Positions 29,271 to 35,969 of a stretch of 35,969 nt of DNA are shown piece by piece. Position 1 is the stretch's first letter. Every line of letters begins with the position of its first letter. The stretch is from positions 1-35,969 of the IMG/VR virus record IMGVR_UViG_3300042890_001003; one strand, 5' to 3'. The translations under genes were made by a program, and so were the position numbers. Below the pieces are notes generated by a model that did no database searches, was not told the DNA's origin, and saw only the letters and a list, made by a program, of their open reading frames with translations. This DNA comes from a virus.

Positions 29271-29348
29271 TTATAATATAATTGTAAATAAAATTACCAA
29301 TGTGATTACCAAAGGTATTACTAGATAGTCTAATATTGGATTATTCAT
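29271..29348 (-). CDS. 25-residue membrane peptide
   Basis: MNNPILDYLVIPLVITLVIL then FTIIL: almost wholly hydrophobic. ATGA overlap with the zinc-domain gene. Function unknown. Confidence 0.5.
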   Translation of the reverse strand: MNNPILDYLVIPLVITLVILFTIIL

Positions 29349-29656
29349 TTGCCTCCAAATATTTCTAAATTGATAGTGTCATCTCCTGCCTTATAATTAT
29401 CCAACTGATATTCCTGAAACATCACAGAATCCATATCCTGGATGAATTCTTGAATTGATTTTGAAATTCCACAATTGAAACACTTATAAAGCAATTTATA
29501 GTGCTTGTGGTATATATTCCCTCGTGCTTTCTTTGGATCTTTCAAAGAGTCTCCACAATAAACACAACTAAATCTCCAAGCATTCTCATTCACGACCTTG
29601 AAGTTTCTCAACTGAGAAGAAATTTTCAAAATGTACTTCTTATCAACACACATCAT
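29345..29656 (-). CDS. Orphan T4 gp61-like primase zinc-binding domain
   Basis: 103 residues. RFSCVYCGDSLKDPKKARGN, then LLYKCFNCGISKSIQEFI, parallels the N-terminal zinc domain of T4 primase gp61 (RCPVCGDSKTDQNKARG ... CYNCNYHAPIGIYL). The gene stops where the catalytic domain of gp61 would begin, so it is a free-standing module or remnant. It might assist the AEP-type primase at 14254-15231 in trans. GGGGA lies upstream of the ATG. Confidence 0.75.
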   Translation of the reverse strand: MMCVDKKYILKISSQLRNFKVVNENAWRFSCVYCGDSLKDPKKARGNIYHKHYKLLYKCFNCGISKSIQEFIQDMDSVMFQEYQLDNYKAGDDTINLEIFGGK

Positions 29657-29941
29657 AATATGTCCCCAAATGAACTATTATAAAGAAGTATACAGGAAGG
29701 CTTAGGATTGTTCAACATTATTATGAATAACGCGATTTAGTGTTTTACCCTCTTTAGAATCAAAGAGTTATACGTGATATTTTAGTGTTTTTGATGAATT
29801 CGAGCAATAATGCCGATTAATGGTAATAAACTAGTGTTTACTAGAAAGTACTTTATAATTCAGGAGTTACGTAAACTATAAAGTACTTTGATTTGAATGT
29901 TGTATAAAGTTGACTTTGGTGGTATTATAGTACTAATGGCT
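29657..29941. other. 285-bp gene-free region with repeats and dyads
   Basis: No plausible gene in either strand. It holds three direct copies of TAGTGTTT (29738, 29783, 29832; 45 and 49 bp apart), a large inverted repeat (29845-29889), and a plus-strand TTGTAT-17-TATTAT with extended TG (29900-29928) that would read antisense into the spanin genes. On the minus strand TATAAT occurs at 29689-29684 before the zinc-domain gene. Probably a regulatory boundary. Confidence 0.5.
29845..29889. repeat. 13-bp perfect inverted repeat
   Basis: Arms AAAGTACTTTATA and TATAAAGTACTTT, 19-bp loop. Each arm contains the palindrome AAAGTACTTT, so this is also two operator-like sites 32 bp apart (three helical turns). 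Confidence 0.75.
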
Positions 29942-30379
29942 TTATTTGAATAGCTTTAGGACATCAGAGTGATCAATAAGGTATCCAATTACTATACTAC
30001 CTCCAACTACTAACCACTTCCAAGTTTCTAAGGCAGAAATTCTGTTAGAAATATCTTCTCTGTACTCATCCGATTTATCTTCATGTTCTTTAAGTTTAGA
30101 TTCAATACGGGATTCCATATCATCTAACTTATCCACAATCTCTTTAGTAGTTTCTTCCATTTTCTTGTATAGGTCCTTGACATCAGTTGTAGTTTCTTTA
30201 TTATTATTCTCGAGATTGTTTAGTCTGTTGTCGTGTACTATTAATAATCTTGATACTTCTGAAGATGCTTTAGCAATTTCTGCAACTGTATTATCTATCT
30301 TGTAAACTACATTCTGCAGAACAGCTACTTCAGTTACAAGTTTATTAAGGTCATTACATGGTGAATTATGGTCACTCAT
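29942..30379 (-). CDS. Coiled-coil protein with C-terminal membrane anchor (DUF7201/XhlA-like)
   Basis: 145 residues. Helical coiled coil from residue 10 to 118 (VTEVAVLQNVVYKIDNTVAE, DNRLNNLENNNKETTTDVKD), then WKWLVVGGSIVIGYLI as a membrane segment near the C-end. This ISALETWKW-GG-IG pattern is found in phage XhlA-like proteins placed near lysis genes. It overlaps the spanin gene by eight bases, so a role in lysis is likely but not shown. Confidence 0.75.
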   Translation of the reverse strand: MSDHNSPCNDLNKLVTEVAVLQNVVYKIDNTVAEIAKASSEVSRLLIVHDNRLNNLENNNKETTTDVKDLYKKMEETTKEIVDKLDDMESRIESKLKEHEDKSDEYREDISNRISALETWKWLVVGGSIVIGYLIDHSDVLKLFK

Positions 30380-30953
30380 TGTTCAAATCCTTTTGTTTTC
30401 TAATCCAATCTTGGAGCGATTTAAGTTGTTCTACTACTTGATAGTATGTACCGTAGTTTCCACTGACGGATTCAACAAGGGTAGAGAGTTTAACATCGGA
30501 GGGTCCTTCATGAGAAGTTCTGGAGGATTCGGGAACTTTGTTTTCTGCGGCAGCGTTGAGCAACTCGATAGCACCAGTATTGATACTACACTTAGCATCA
30601 GATTCTTTGGTAATATATTCAGGAACTTTCTTAATAATAACATGAGTTTTGCCTTCTACTATTTTGACTTTTTCTATATATTCAGTAACAACCTTTGTTG
30701 TCACTTCAGCAGTTTTGGTTTCTAGTTGTGCAATCTGGATTTGCATATCTTTAACTTTTACTTGCCAGTTTGCTTCGTTTACCGAAACTCCTATAGCAAA
30801 TGAATTCAGGCATAGTAACATGCCTAACCCAGAATACAGAGCCATCTTGTAATGAGCAGGAATTGGTATCAATACACCTAGAACAAGTCCTAAGAATGAG
30901 ATGCCACTAAGAAGGTAGGTTAACCACTCAGGAATTAGATTCAGTAGAAACAT
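30372..30953 (-). CDS. Rz: i-spanin (Rz-like)
   Basis: 193 residues. Two N-terminal hydrophobic segments (LTYLLSGISFLGLVLGVLIP and MALYSGLGMLLCLNSFAIGV) anchor it in the inner membrane, followed by a periplasmic coiled coil (VKDMQIQIAQLETKTAEVTT) and a tail (DVKLSTLVESVSGNYGTYYQ, EQLKSLQDWIRKQ) seen in phage Rz-like proteins. An o-spanin is nested in another frame, which strongly supports the call. Spanins fuse inner and outer membranes at lysis. Confidence 0.85.
   Translation of the reverse strand: MFLLNLIPEWLTYLLSGISFLGLVLGVLIPIPAHYKMALYSGLGMLLCLNSFAIGVSVNEANWQVKVKDMQIQIAQLETKTAEVTTKVVTEYIEKVKIVEGKTHVIIKKVPEYITKESDAKCSINTGAIELLNAAAENKVPESSRTSHEGPSDVKLSTLVESVSGNYGTYYQVVEQLKSLQDWIRKQKDLNNE
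30434..30643 (-). CDS. Rz1: o-spanin (Rz1-like), nested in Rz
   Basis: 69 residues in a different frame wholly inside the i-spanin gene. The N-terminus (MLLLRKFLNILPKNLMLSVV) and LVLSSC give a lipoprotein signal with lipobox; the mature part is short and proline-rich (STLPQKTKFPNPPELLMKDP). AAGG eight bases before the ATG at 30643. Nested Rz/Rz1 is the lambda-like arrangement. Confidence 0.82.
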   Translation of the reverse strand: MLLLRKFLNILPKNLMLSVVSILVLSSCSTLPQKTKFPNPPELLMKDPPMLNSLPLLNPSVETTVHTIK

Positions 30954-31437
30954 TGACTTTTCTCTTAATGACTTTCTTTTGGCCTAATTTGAATTCGGGA
31001 TTAGCAACACCTGAAGTATTATTAGCAGGAAGTACTCCACCTTCTTCATCGAGGAATTTATTAACGAGTATTTCTTCCTCGACCAATATGATATTCTTTT
31101 GGTCGATGGTTTCAAGTAATGTAGTAAATCTTGATTCTAAATTTGAATCGTCATTATGTTGGTATGATTCTTTGATTAGAAAATAAGCAGCAATAAGGTT
31201 CTTGGTGTATTTGTCTCCACCAGGTAACTTATTGAGTAATCTTTTAAGATTGAATACTAGACGTTGAAGATACGTGTAAGCATCCTTTTCTTCTGGAGTA
31301 GTAAGTTGGTTTTGCTTTTTGAGGATTTTACCATCAGCATCTATAATACCCAGTTTGTATGCTTCAGATTTATCAAATGGAGTTACTAACATTGAAAGTA
31401 TTCTCCACGCTATAAGATTATCGACTATACGTTTCAT
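30928..31437 (-). CDS. Conserved phage protein (LVTPFDKSEAYKLGIIDADGK family)
   Basis: 169 residues. LVTPFDKSEAYKLGIIDADG, KDAYTYLQRLVFNLKRLLNK and LIAAYFLIKE are conserved in T4-like and marine phages. The C-terminus is basic (KLGQKKVIKRKVNV). Often found near structural or lysis genes; function unknown. GAGGAATAGC precedes the ATG, inside the nuclease gene's last codons. Overlaps the spanin start by 26 nt. Confidence 0.75.
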   Translation of the reverse strand: MKRIVDNLIAWRILSMLVTPFDKSEAYKLGIIDADGKILKKQNQLTTPEEKDAYTYLQRLVFNLKRLLNKLPGGDKYTKNLIAAYFLIKESYQHNDDSNLESRFTTLLETIDQKNIILVEEEILVNKFLDEEGGVLPANNTSGVANPEFKLGQKKVIKRKVNVSTESNS

Positions 31438-31438
31438 G

Positions 31439-32134
31439 CTATTCCTCTATACATTGATTGATATGCAAATCGTAATAATATTTATATTTATATTTCTTAT
31501 TACAAATTGGACAAAATAAATATGGTTTATTTTTCTTAGTTTCTTTTATTTTTTCAATAACCCAGTCTATTTGACTTGGGTTCGTCACACCATACTTTTC
31601 GTGTATAGTTTTTTTTCCATTAGAAATTCTTAATGACGTATGCTCTTCAGATTGCTTTCCGTATACAAAACCAGACATTCCTTTATTCCAAGGGACTCTA
31701 CCTTGAGCCGCTAATGATATATTTTTACGATGATTGTCTGATTTTACTTTACCGCTTAATGCAATTGATATATTTTCATTCCACTCATCATCGTGAACAC
31801 GACCTATATTTTTAAACTTAGTTCCACCATTATGCTTATTTATCCACATATCATTAGCGGCAGCATCAAATTTAGTCAGTATTTTAGTTTCCCACGCTAG
31901 TGTTTGCTCTACAGTAGTAAAGACTTTTCTTATTTGATAATCAAAAGAATCGATACCGTATTCACTTATTAATTTGTGTATTTCTTTGGATGATGTGAAA
32001 TACGTATTCCACAGTTGAGATGGATTTGCTATTTTATTTGTACTATTTGCATAACTGGATCCATAATACAATTGTCCTGTTACTTTGAATTTTAAAATAT
32101 ATGTATACGGTATATAAATACTTTTGCTGATCAT
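31439..32134 (-). CDS. GIY-YIG-like homing endonuclease with NUMOD3 and zinc finger
   Basis: 231 residues from the ATG at 32134 (AAGGAG upstream). IPYTYILKFKVTGQLYYGSS, SQLWNTYFTSSKEI, DSFDYQIRKVF and WETKILTKF align with the plus-strand nuclease at 27419, so the two are paralogues. Then NISIALSGKVKSDNHRKNIS with GRVPWNKG (NUMOD3-like DNA-binding), HEKYGVTNPSQ, and a finger using C208, C211, H224, C228. Inserted between two conserved phage genes. The shared leader suggests common translational control. Confidence 0.8.
   Translation of the reverse strand: MISKSIYIPYTYILKFKVTGQLYYGSSYANSTNKIANPSQLWNTYFTSSKEIHKLISEYGIDSFDYQIRKVFTTVEQTLAWETKILTKFDAAANDMWINKHNGGTKFKNIGRVHDDEWNENISIALSGKVKSDNHRKNISLAAQGRVPWNKGMSGFVYGKQSEEHTSLRISNGKKTIHEKYGVTNPSQIDWVIEKIKETKKNKPYLFCPICNKKYKYKYYYDLHINQCIEE
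31479..31492 (-). promoter_or_regulatory. Two overlapping late-type promoters
   Basis: TATAAATATAAATA on the minus strand, i.e. TATAAATA twice, 42 bp before the ATG at 31437. They lie in codons for YKYKY of the nuclease, so chance composition is possible, but position and orientation suit late expression of the next gene and the spanins. Confidence 0.5.
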
Positions 32135-32200
32135 TAGATTACTCCTTGTATTCTTGTTAGTATGGTTAGAGTTACTGGGATGTAGGAGTCCGCGAGTAAC
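32135..32200 (-). promoter_or_regulatory. Structured 5' leader of the minus-strand nuclease
   Basis: Arms GTTACT (32200-32195) and AGTAAC (32176-32171) can pair; CTCCT of the upstream part (32188-32184) can pair with the AGGAG ribosome site (32146-32142). Aligns with the leader at 27358-27421 (GTTAxTCxCGGA, CTCCTAC, TAACTCTAA blocks). Confidence 0.6.
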
Positions 32201-32241
32201 TTTTTTCATTTATTAAATTTCCTTGTTGGAGTTCTTCTTTA

Positions 32242-32589
32242 TTATAGTTTCCGAAGGACAGATATTATAGTTGGATCCAGACGACCTAAGTCTTGTTCTG
32301 GTATTCTGTTAAGATACAATAAGAATGGCAATAACATATCACCATAACTTTCATCTATTTTAAAAAGTAACATTTTGGTAGCATTATCACCAAATACATT
32401 GTAGAGAACAATTATATGATTCAGAATCAATTGTTCTCTCAGTGTATCTTGTTCCACGTACCGCTTGAATAATTTATTTATATAATCGAATCTACATAGG
32501 TCCGATTCGAATTCTCTAATGGAAAAGCACTGAGGGTTTTCATAGCAATTCATTGCAAATTGTATAAAATTCTCAGTGCTTAATTTCAT
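32242..32589 (-). CDS. Conserved phage protein (DUF7207-like)
   Basis: 115 residues. ENFIQFAMNCYENPQCFSIR, LREQLILNHIIVLYNVFGDN and LLPFLLYLNRIP match a family found near structural genes in T4-like phages. All-helical; function unknown. Directly follows the Ig-domain protein gene. Confidence 0.78.
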   Translation of the reverse strand: MKLSTENFIQFAMNCYENPQCFSIREFESDLCRFDYINKLFKRYVEQDTLREQLILNHIIVLYNVFGDNATKMLLFKIDESYGDMLLPFLLYLNRIPEQDLGRLDPTIISVLRKL

Positions 32590-32590
32590 C

Positions 32591-33184
32591 TTATGCTACA
32601 GTAAGTTTGACTGCAGGTGATGTTTCACTCACAGCATTAGTAGCTGAAACGATAACACGATATTTGAATCCGTTTAAATTGGTAGGAGTCGATACGTTAC
32701 TGATTGCTAATGTAGCTGTAGTAGCACCGGTGTAAACACCAGTATTAGTTATGTCAACATATACATTGCCATTAGTAGTAGTTGATCTTTGCCACTGATA
32801 AGACAATGCACCACCGCCAGAACTGATTGCAGCAACAACTGCAAATGTAGTAGCAGCACCAGAAGCTACAGAACGTGCAACTGGTTTAGTTGTTAAAGTA
32901 ATATCATAAGTTCCCGCAGTGTCGATACCAGCATCATTAGCACGGTCGCCAGCGGCAACTGCAGTAACAGACATTGGAATTAAGCATTCTGCTTTGTGAC
33001 GGATTGCTCCAGCCGCATTTTTATACTGTTCATATAACCACCAGCCTGGACCAGTAATGCCTTTTGCTTTTGTATCTGCATCAGCGGCTTCAGTATTATC
33101 AATGAAGATTGCTTTTGCACGTTGTTCTTCGTTTAAATATTTTGGGACACTGGCATCAGTATCCGTTTTTCCCCATAAACTCAT
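32591..33184 (-). CDS. Virion structural protein with Ig-like domain
   Basis: 197 residues. N-terminal part (MSLWGKTDTDASVPKYLNEE, GITGPGWWLYEQY, RHKAECLIPM) is a conserved phage structural module. Residues 105-197 look like one immunoglobulin-like domain (GGALSYQWQRSTT ... YRVIVSATNAVSETSP), typical of surface decoration proteins such as Hoc. AAGGAG before the ATG; a late-promoter-like element lies at 33212. Possibly binds the outer capsid or tail. Confidence 0.82.
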   Translation of the reverse strand: MSLWGKTDTDASVPKYLNEEQRAKAIFIDNTEAADADTKAKGITGPGWWLYEQYKNAAGAIRHKAECLIPMSVTAVAAGDRANDAGIDTAGTYDITLTTKPVARSVASGAATTFAVVAAISSGGGALSYQWQRSTTTNGNVYVDITNTGVYTGATTATLAISNVSTPTNLNGFKYRVIVSATNAVSETSPAVKLTVA

Positions 33185-33211
33185 TGTTATCTCCTTATTA
33201 GTTTGTAAATA

Positions 33212-33219
33212 TATTTATT
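33212..33219 (-). promoter_or_regulatory. Late-type promoter element AATAAATA
   Basis: In TAATAAATAT on the minus strand, 28 bp before the ATG at 33184, overlapping the stop of the preceding gene. Same string as at 4253. Confidence 0.45.
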
Positions 33220-34603
33220 AGTAAATTTCTCGCCATTGGATACCACACCAAACATTTGCTGCCGCTCCTATAGATTGAGCACATACTACATAGATTTCAC
33301 TATCTGTACAATCAAAATTTTGTGTTATAAAATTTCTTTTTGCTGCAGTCGGATTACTTTCAGATCCAGTACCAGTACCTTTAGCACTACCACCAGGGCT
33401 TGAAGTACCAACAAATCCATTATCTACAACATCACCACCAGATATTGCTGTTCCTAATATAGTATATTCAACTGCACTTTCTGACGAAACGCTTGTCCAA
33501 GTAGGACTACTTAAAGTTATTGATGATAGACCTGAGAGTTTTATTAGTTTCCAATATACTGGATTCTGTTCAGCATAAACATTAACATTTCCCATTCTTA
33601 ACATTACACGATTAGGATAACCTTTAAATGTTGATTTTAATCTTATTGCTACGATTGGATAATTTGCGCCTAATGGAACATTCTGAGATGCAGTGCCTGA
33701 ATCGATTGCCCAATCTATACCTGATTCTGCATATCCACCTTCAGAAACAACAGTTGAACAAATTTGGTCAAAAGAACCACCAGTAGTTGTACCTGTATTT
33801 CTTATTTCACATCTAACTGGTAAATTTGGATTACTCATATAGACTACAGGTAAGTAATTACTGTTGTAAAATTCATGTGCAACAATCATATTACCGTTAT
33901 GAACAAAACCGCATCTTACTCTACCAACACCTAGCCACTGAAAATCAATGAAAAATATTTGTGTCTTAGTAATATCGAGAGTCCACGATCCAGATACTCC
34001 GCTGTTAGTACCATCTGTAGAAGTGCCAACAATTGTCGTATTACAAGTATCAACATTCCATTGAGCTTGAGTAACTCTTCTAGCATCGCTAGGAGTTCCG
34101 GTAGTGTCTGTTCTTATAACAAAACTTAAAGTACCGTCGCCAGCTTGTTCAAAATAGATTCCATTTCTGTCGTCAAAATAACCAGTCCGTTTAACTACAT
34201 TAGCAATAGGACTATAGAAGTTAATTGTTGACTTTATTAGTTGACTTTTACCTGGCATGTAGTTGTGATACTGTTTTGTCTGGTGTATAGCATAACTTGA
34301 ACTATTTGATGTTGTCGTTAACCTTGCAGATGCTTGATTTGCATTATGAGTAATCGTTCCACCATTAGATACGATATTCAGAAAGTTTTGATCTATACCA
34401 TAAGTATGTTTATAATCACCTAAAGTAAATGCTTCAGATATTCTTAATCTACCAAAAGCATCAGAACCTCCTGTAACAGCACTCATAGAAACAGGAAATC
34501 TATTGGTATCAGATACTACAGATCCATCATTATACACTTCAGTTGATATAGGATTTCCAACATCATTTTTAATTTCTTGATTGTTTGTAAAAAGGTAACT
34601 CAC
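33218..34603 (-). CDS. Virion structural protein (DAFGRLR family)
   Basis: 461 residues. DAFGRLRISEAFTLGDYKHT, YMPGKSQLIKST, GYFDDRNGIYFE, DFQWLGVGRVRCGFVHNG and VYMSNPNLPVRCEIRNTG are the signature of a large structural protein seen in cyanophages and related myoviruses. Mostly beta. Probably part of a tail or head fibre. Its ATG overlaps the preceding gene as ATGA. Confidence 0.85.
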   Translation of the reverse strand: MSYLFTNNQEIKNDVGNPISTEVYNDGSVVSDTNRFPVSMSAVTGGSDAFGRLRISEAFTLGDYKHTYGIDQNFLNIVSNGGTITHNANQASARLTTTSNSSSYAIHQTKQYHNYMPGKSQLIKSTINFYSPIANVVKRTGYFDDRNGIYFEQAGDGTLSFVIRTDTTGTPSDARRVTQAQWNVDTCNTTIVGTSTDGTNSGVSGSWTLDITKTQIFFIDFQWLGVGRVRCGFVHNGNMIVAHEFYNSNYLPVVYMSNPNLPVRCEIRNTGTTTGGSFDQICSTVVSEGGYAESGIDWAIDSGTASQNVPLGANYPIVAIRLKSTFKGYPNRVMLRMGNVNVYAEQNPVYWKLIKLSGLSSITLSSPTWTSVSSESAVEYTILGTAISGGDVVDNGFVGTSSPGGSAKGTGTGSESNPTAAKRNFITQNFDCTDSEIYVVCAQSIGAAANVWCGIQWREIY

Positions 34604-35340
34604 ACTATTCTCCAGCCATTTCTATAAAGTAATTGAATTGCACCATTGTCTAATTGAATAATGAAACCAGTAGGATCATTATCAACAGTTCCTAAAACAG
34701 TTATTGGATTAACTGAAGCATTACCAGATTCATCTTTGATTATCAACATCCGACCAGAACTTGGATTGCTAGGTAAAGTAATAGTAGTTGGTCCGTTATA
34801 TGTAACACCAACATAGTAATCATCAGATGAGACTGTATATGTAGAAGTCGTTACATTGTTGGTAGTATAAACTATATCATGTGGATTGACTTCAGCAAAC
34901 TCAAATTTCTTTAAGGTTGCATTGTATCTCAGATATCTACCATCATAGATTGAACTTCTTACTATATCATCAAGATAACGAAGATTCACTTCACCACTAC
35001 CAGGACCAGCAAGAGAAATCTTACCCATCCATTGCTCTATGAATTTTAACTTATCTCTAATCTGTCTAACATCATTATCAACAGGACCGACTTCTGGTTG
35101 TTGATAAGATTGTTCGTTGAATAATTTAGTTAGTTCTGGTGTTAAAACAGATTCTGGTGATTCCTCCATAATAGGTTCTGGTTCAATATAAACTTCTTCA
35201 AGCGCTTGTACCTTGAATGGATTTGATTCCTTTACCCGTTCTGATATTTCAATCAATCTATTTTCTTTTTCAGATTGCTCTTGTATCTTTGCCAATTTGG
35301 CATCAGACATCAATTTTAGGAAATCACCAAATTCTGCCAT
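34600..35340 (-). CDS. Virion structural protein, fibre-like
   Basis: 246 residues. Charged N-terminal helix, then KFIEQWMGKISLAGPGSGEV and VNLRYLDDIVRSSIYDGRYL, known from phage fibre-associated proteins. The C-terminal 80 residues (YYVGVTYNGPTTITLPSNPS, IIQLDNGAIQLLYRNGWRIV) resemble a trimeric fibre tip or capping domain. Likely assembles with the 461-residue protein encoded next to it. Confidence 0.82.
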   Translation of the reverse strand: MAEFGDFLKLMSDAKLAKIQEQSEKENRLIEISERVKESNPFKVQALEEVYIEPEPIMEESPESVLTPELTKLFNEQSYQQPEVGPVDNDVRQIRDKLKFIEQWMGKISLAGPGSGEVNLRYLDDIVRSSIYDGRYLRYNATLKKFEFAEVNPHDIVYTTNNVTTSTYTVSSDDYYVGVTYNGPTTITLPSNPSSGRMLIIKDESGNASVNPITVLGTVDNDPTGFIIQLDNGAIQLLYRNGWRIV

Positions 35341-35344
35341 TTGA

Positions 35345-35527
35345 TTACCCTTTGTTTAAATGTTTGAAATAGCCAATACGCTTTTCTTGCTTATTGAACC
35401 ATTCTTCGGAAGGTTTCCCCTCACCTTTATAATAGGCGAGAGGTTTACCAGATTTCTTAGAAACAATTGCCCACTTGCCGTCTACTTGTTTCAATACTTC
35501 TTCAAGATATTCTTTGAAGGTAATCAT
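35345..35527 (-). CDS. Small conserved protein with capsid-targeting-like N-terminus
   Basis: 60 residues. MITFKEYLEEVLKQ fits the M-x-T-F-x-E-Y-L-x-E pattern of T4 internal proteins, and LEE|V fits the protease rule. The rest (QVDGKWAIVSKKSGKPLAYY, KGEGKPSEEWFNKQEKRI) is a conserved basic phage module. May be packaged in the head; inference. Confidence 0.7.
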   Translation of the reverse strand: MITFKEYLEEVLKQVDGKWAIVSKKSGKPLAYYKGEGKPSEEWFNKQEKRIGYFKHLNKG

Positions 35528-35528
35528 T

Positions 35529-35969
35529 TTAGTCTTCAGCTTCGTTATACTGAGTTGGTTTTAAGTGACCAGCAACTTTAGCAATATGAGCCGATTGAGT
35601 TCCTTGATCTACTAAGGCACCATTTACTTCATTCCATGATGTATGAGTTTTGTTACCAGGTTTCAATTTTGCTAAGAAATTAACTGCACCTTTTTGTCCT
35701 AATACTTTACTCACAGCATCAGTTGCACGACTAACTGGAATATTAGTACCTTCATCAAGGTTTTCTTTAACATCGCCTTTGACTTCAGATACTTTATATT
35801 TAATACCGTAGTATGATTTTTCGCCAGGAGATAATCCTTTATTCAATCTTTTAGCGTGTTCTTTAGCATCTTCTTTAGTTTCATGAGTTTTAACATGAAC
35901 AGGACCACCGCTACCAATAGAACCACCATGTCTATGGACTGCAAACGCTTCCATTATTTCGTATTCATC
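35529..35969 (-). CDS. Conserved structural-region protein, 5' end outside window
   Basis: The frame is open to the window edge (codons D-E-Y-E-I before the ATG at 35954), so the true start may lie beyond it. FAVHRHGGSIGSGGPVHVKT, EDAKEHAKRLNKGLSPGEKS and the C-terminal block LGQKGAVNFLAKLKPGNKTH are conserved in phages. Its stop is one base from the next gene. Function unknown. Confidence 0.65.
   Translation of the reverse strand, partial: DEYEIMEAFAVHRHGGSIGSGGPVHVKTHETKEDAKEHAKRLNKGLSPGEKSYYGIKYKVSEVKGDVKENLDEGTNIPVSRATDAVSKVLGQKGAVNFLAKLKPGNKTHTSWNEVNGALVDQGTQSAHIAKVAGHLKPTQYNEAED

Noticed and set aside
32113-32120. Plus-strand TATAAATA near the second nuclease
   Set aside because: No plus-strand gene follows; it encodes part of Y-I-P-Y-T in the nuclease itself.
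32475-32482. TATAAATA inside the DUF7207-like gene as a promoter
   Set aside because: Inside coding sequence (F-D-Y-I-N-K), about 340 bp from the next start; no support beyond composition.
1-35969. tRNA genes, CRISPR arrays, integrase or attachment sites
   Set aside because: None seen on reading; no cloverleaf-like sequence in the gaps, no regularly spaced repeats beyond those listed, and no recombinase ORF.

Overview
The window is a stretch of a large, AT-rich, strictly lytic-type tailed phage genome, most likely a myovirus in or near the T4 superfamily infecting a Gram-negative host. The evidence is a T4-style nucleotide-metabolism and replication set (NrdA, NrdB, ThyA, DHFR, dCMP deaminase, RNase H-like 5' nuclease, ATP-dependent DNA ligase, a T4 gp61-like zinc domain), TATAAATA late promoters, N-termini resembling the T4 internal-protein capsid-targeting sequence, and a nested Rz/Rz1 spanin pair. 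No tRNA, CRISPR array or integrase was seen. Species and host cannot be named from the sequence alone.

Layout (almost everything is on the minus strand, so transcription runs from high to low coordinates). 35969-32242: virion structural proteins. 32134-29942: a GIY-YIG-like homing endonuclease, a conserved phage protein, i-spanin with an o-spanin nested in another frame, and a coiled-coil membrane protein. 29941-29657: a gene-free regulatory-looking region. 29656-24186: an orphan primase-type zinc domain, NrdB, a plus-strand homing endonuclease, and NrdA split into two genes by a split intein with an HNH nuclease gene lodged in the break. 24182-17217: small conserved genes, an exported nuclease, GIY-YIG nuclease, acetyltransferase, DNA ligase. 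17206-10765: RNase H-like nuclease, DUF6433-like protein, MazG-like pyrophosphohydrolase, AEP-type primase, dCMP deaminase, ThyA, DHFR. 10758-4876: RNA ligase and many tiny accessory genes, a GroES-like protein and a metallophosphoesterase. 4867-1: GH19 endolysin, candidate packaged proteins, a plus-strand HNH-like gene, accessory proteins and a truncated lytic transglycosylase.

The most notable system is the nrd locus. NrdA is made as two polypeptides: an N-half ending in an intein N-fragment and a C-half beginning with an intein C-fragment. The junction lies exactly before the catalytic cysteine, so active ribonucleotide reductase should need protein trans-splicing. The HNH gene in the gap has a 12-bp hairpin that buries its ribosome binding site, and a TATAAATA late promoter sits in the loop; this matches the regulatory logic known for T4 I-TevI. 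Two further GIY-YIG-like nucleases, one between nrdA and nrdB and one beside the spanins, share a structured 5' leader with a compensatory base change.

A second genome-wide feature is a promoter-leader cassette (TTGAC, 16-17 bp, GATAAT/GACAAT, then AGCCGTAAG and GAAGAGGAATTATAAA before the ATG), present twelve times and marking the probable early operons. Most genes are packed with ATGA or TAATG overlaps, implying translational coupling. Many genes of 25-57 codons were found by reading the gaps.
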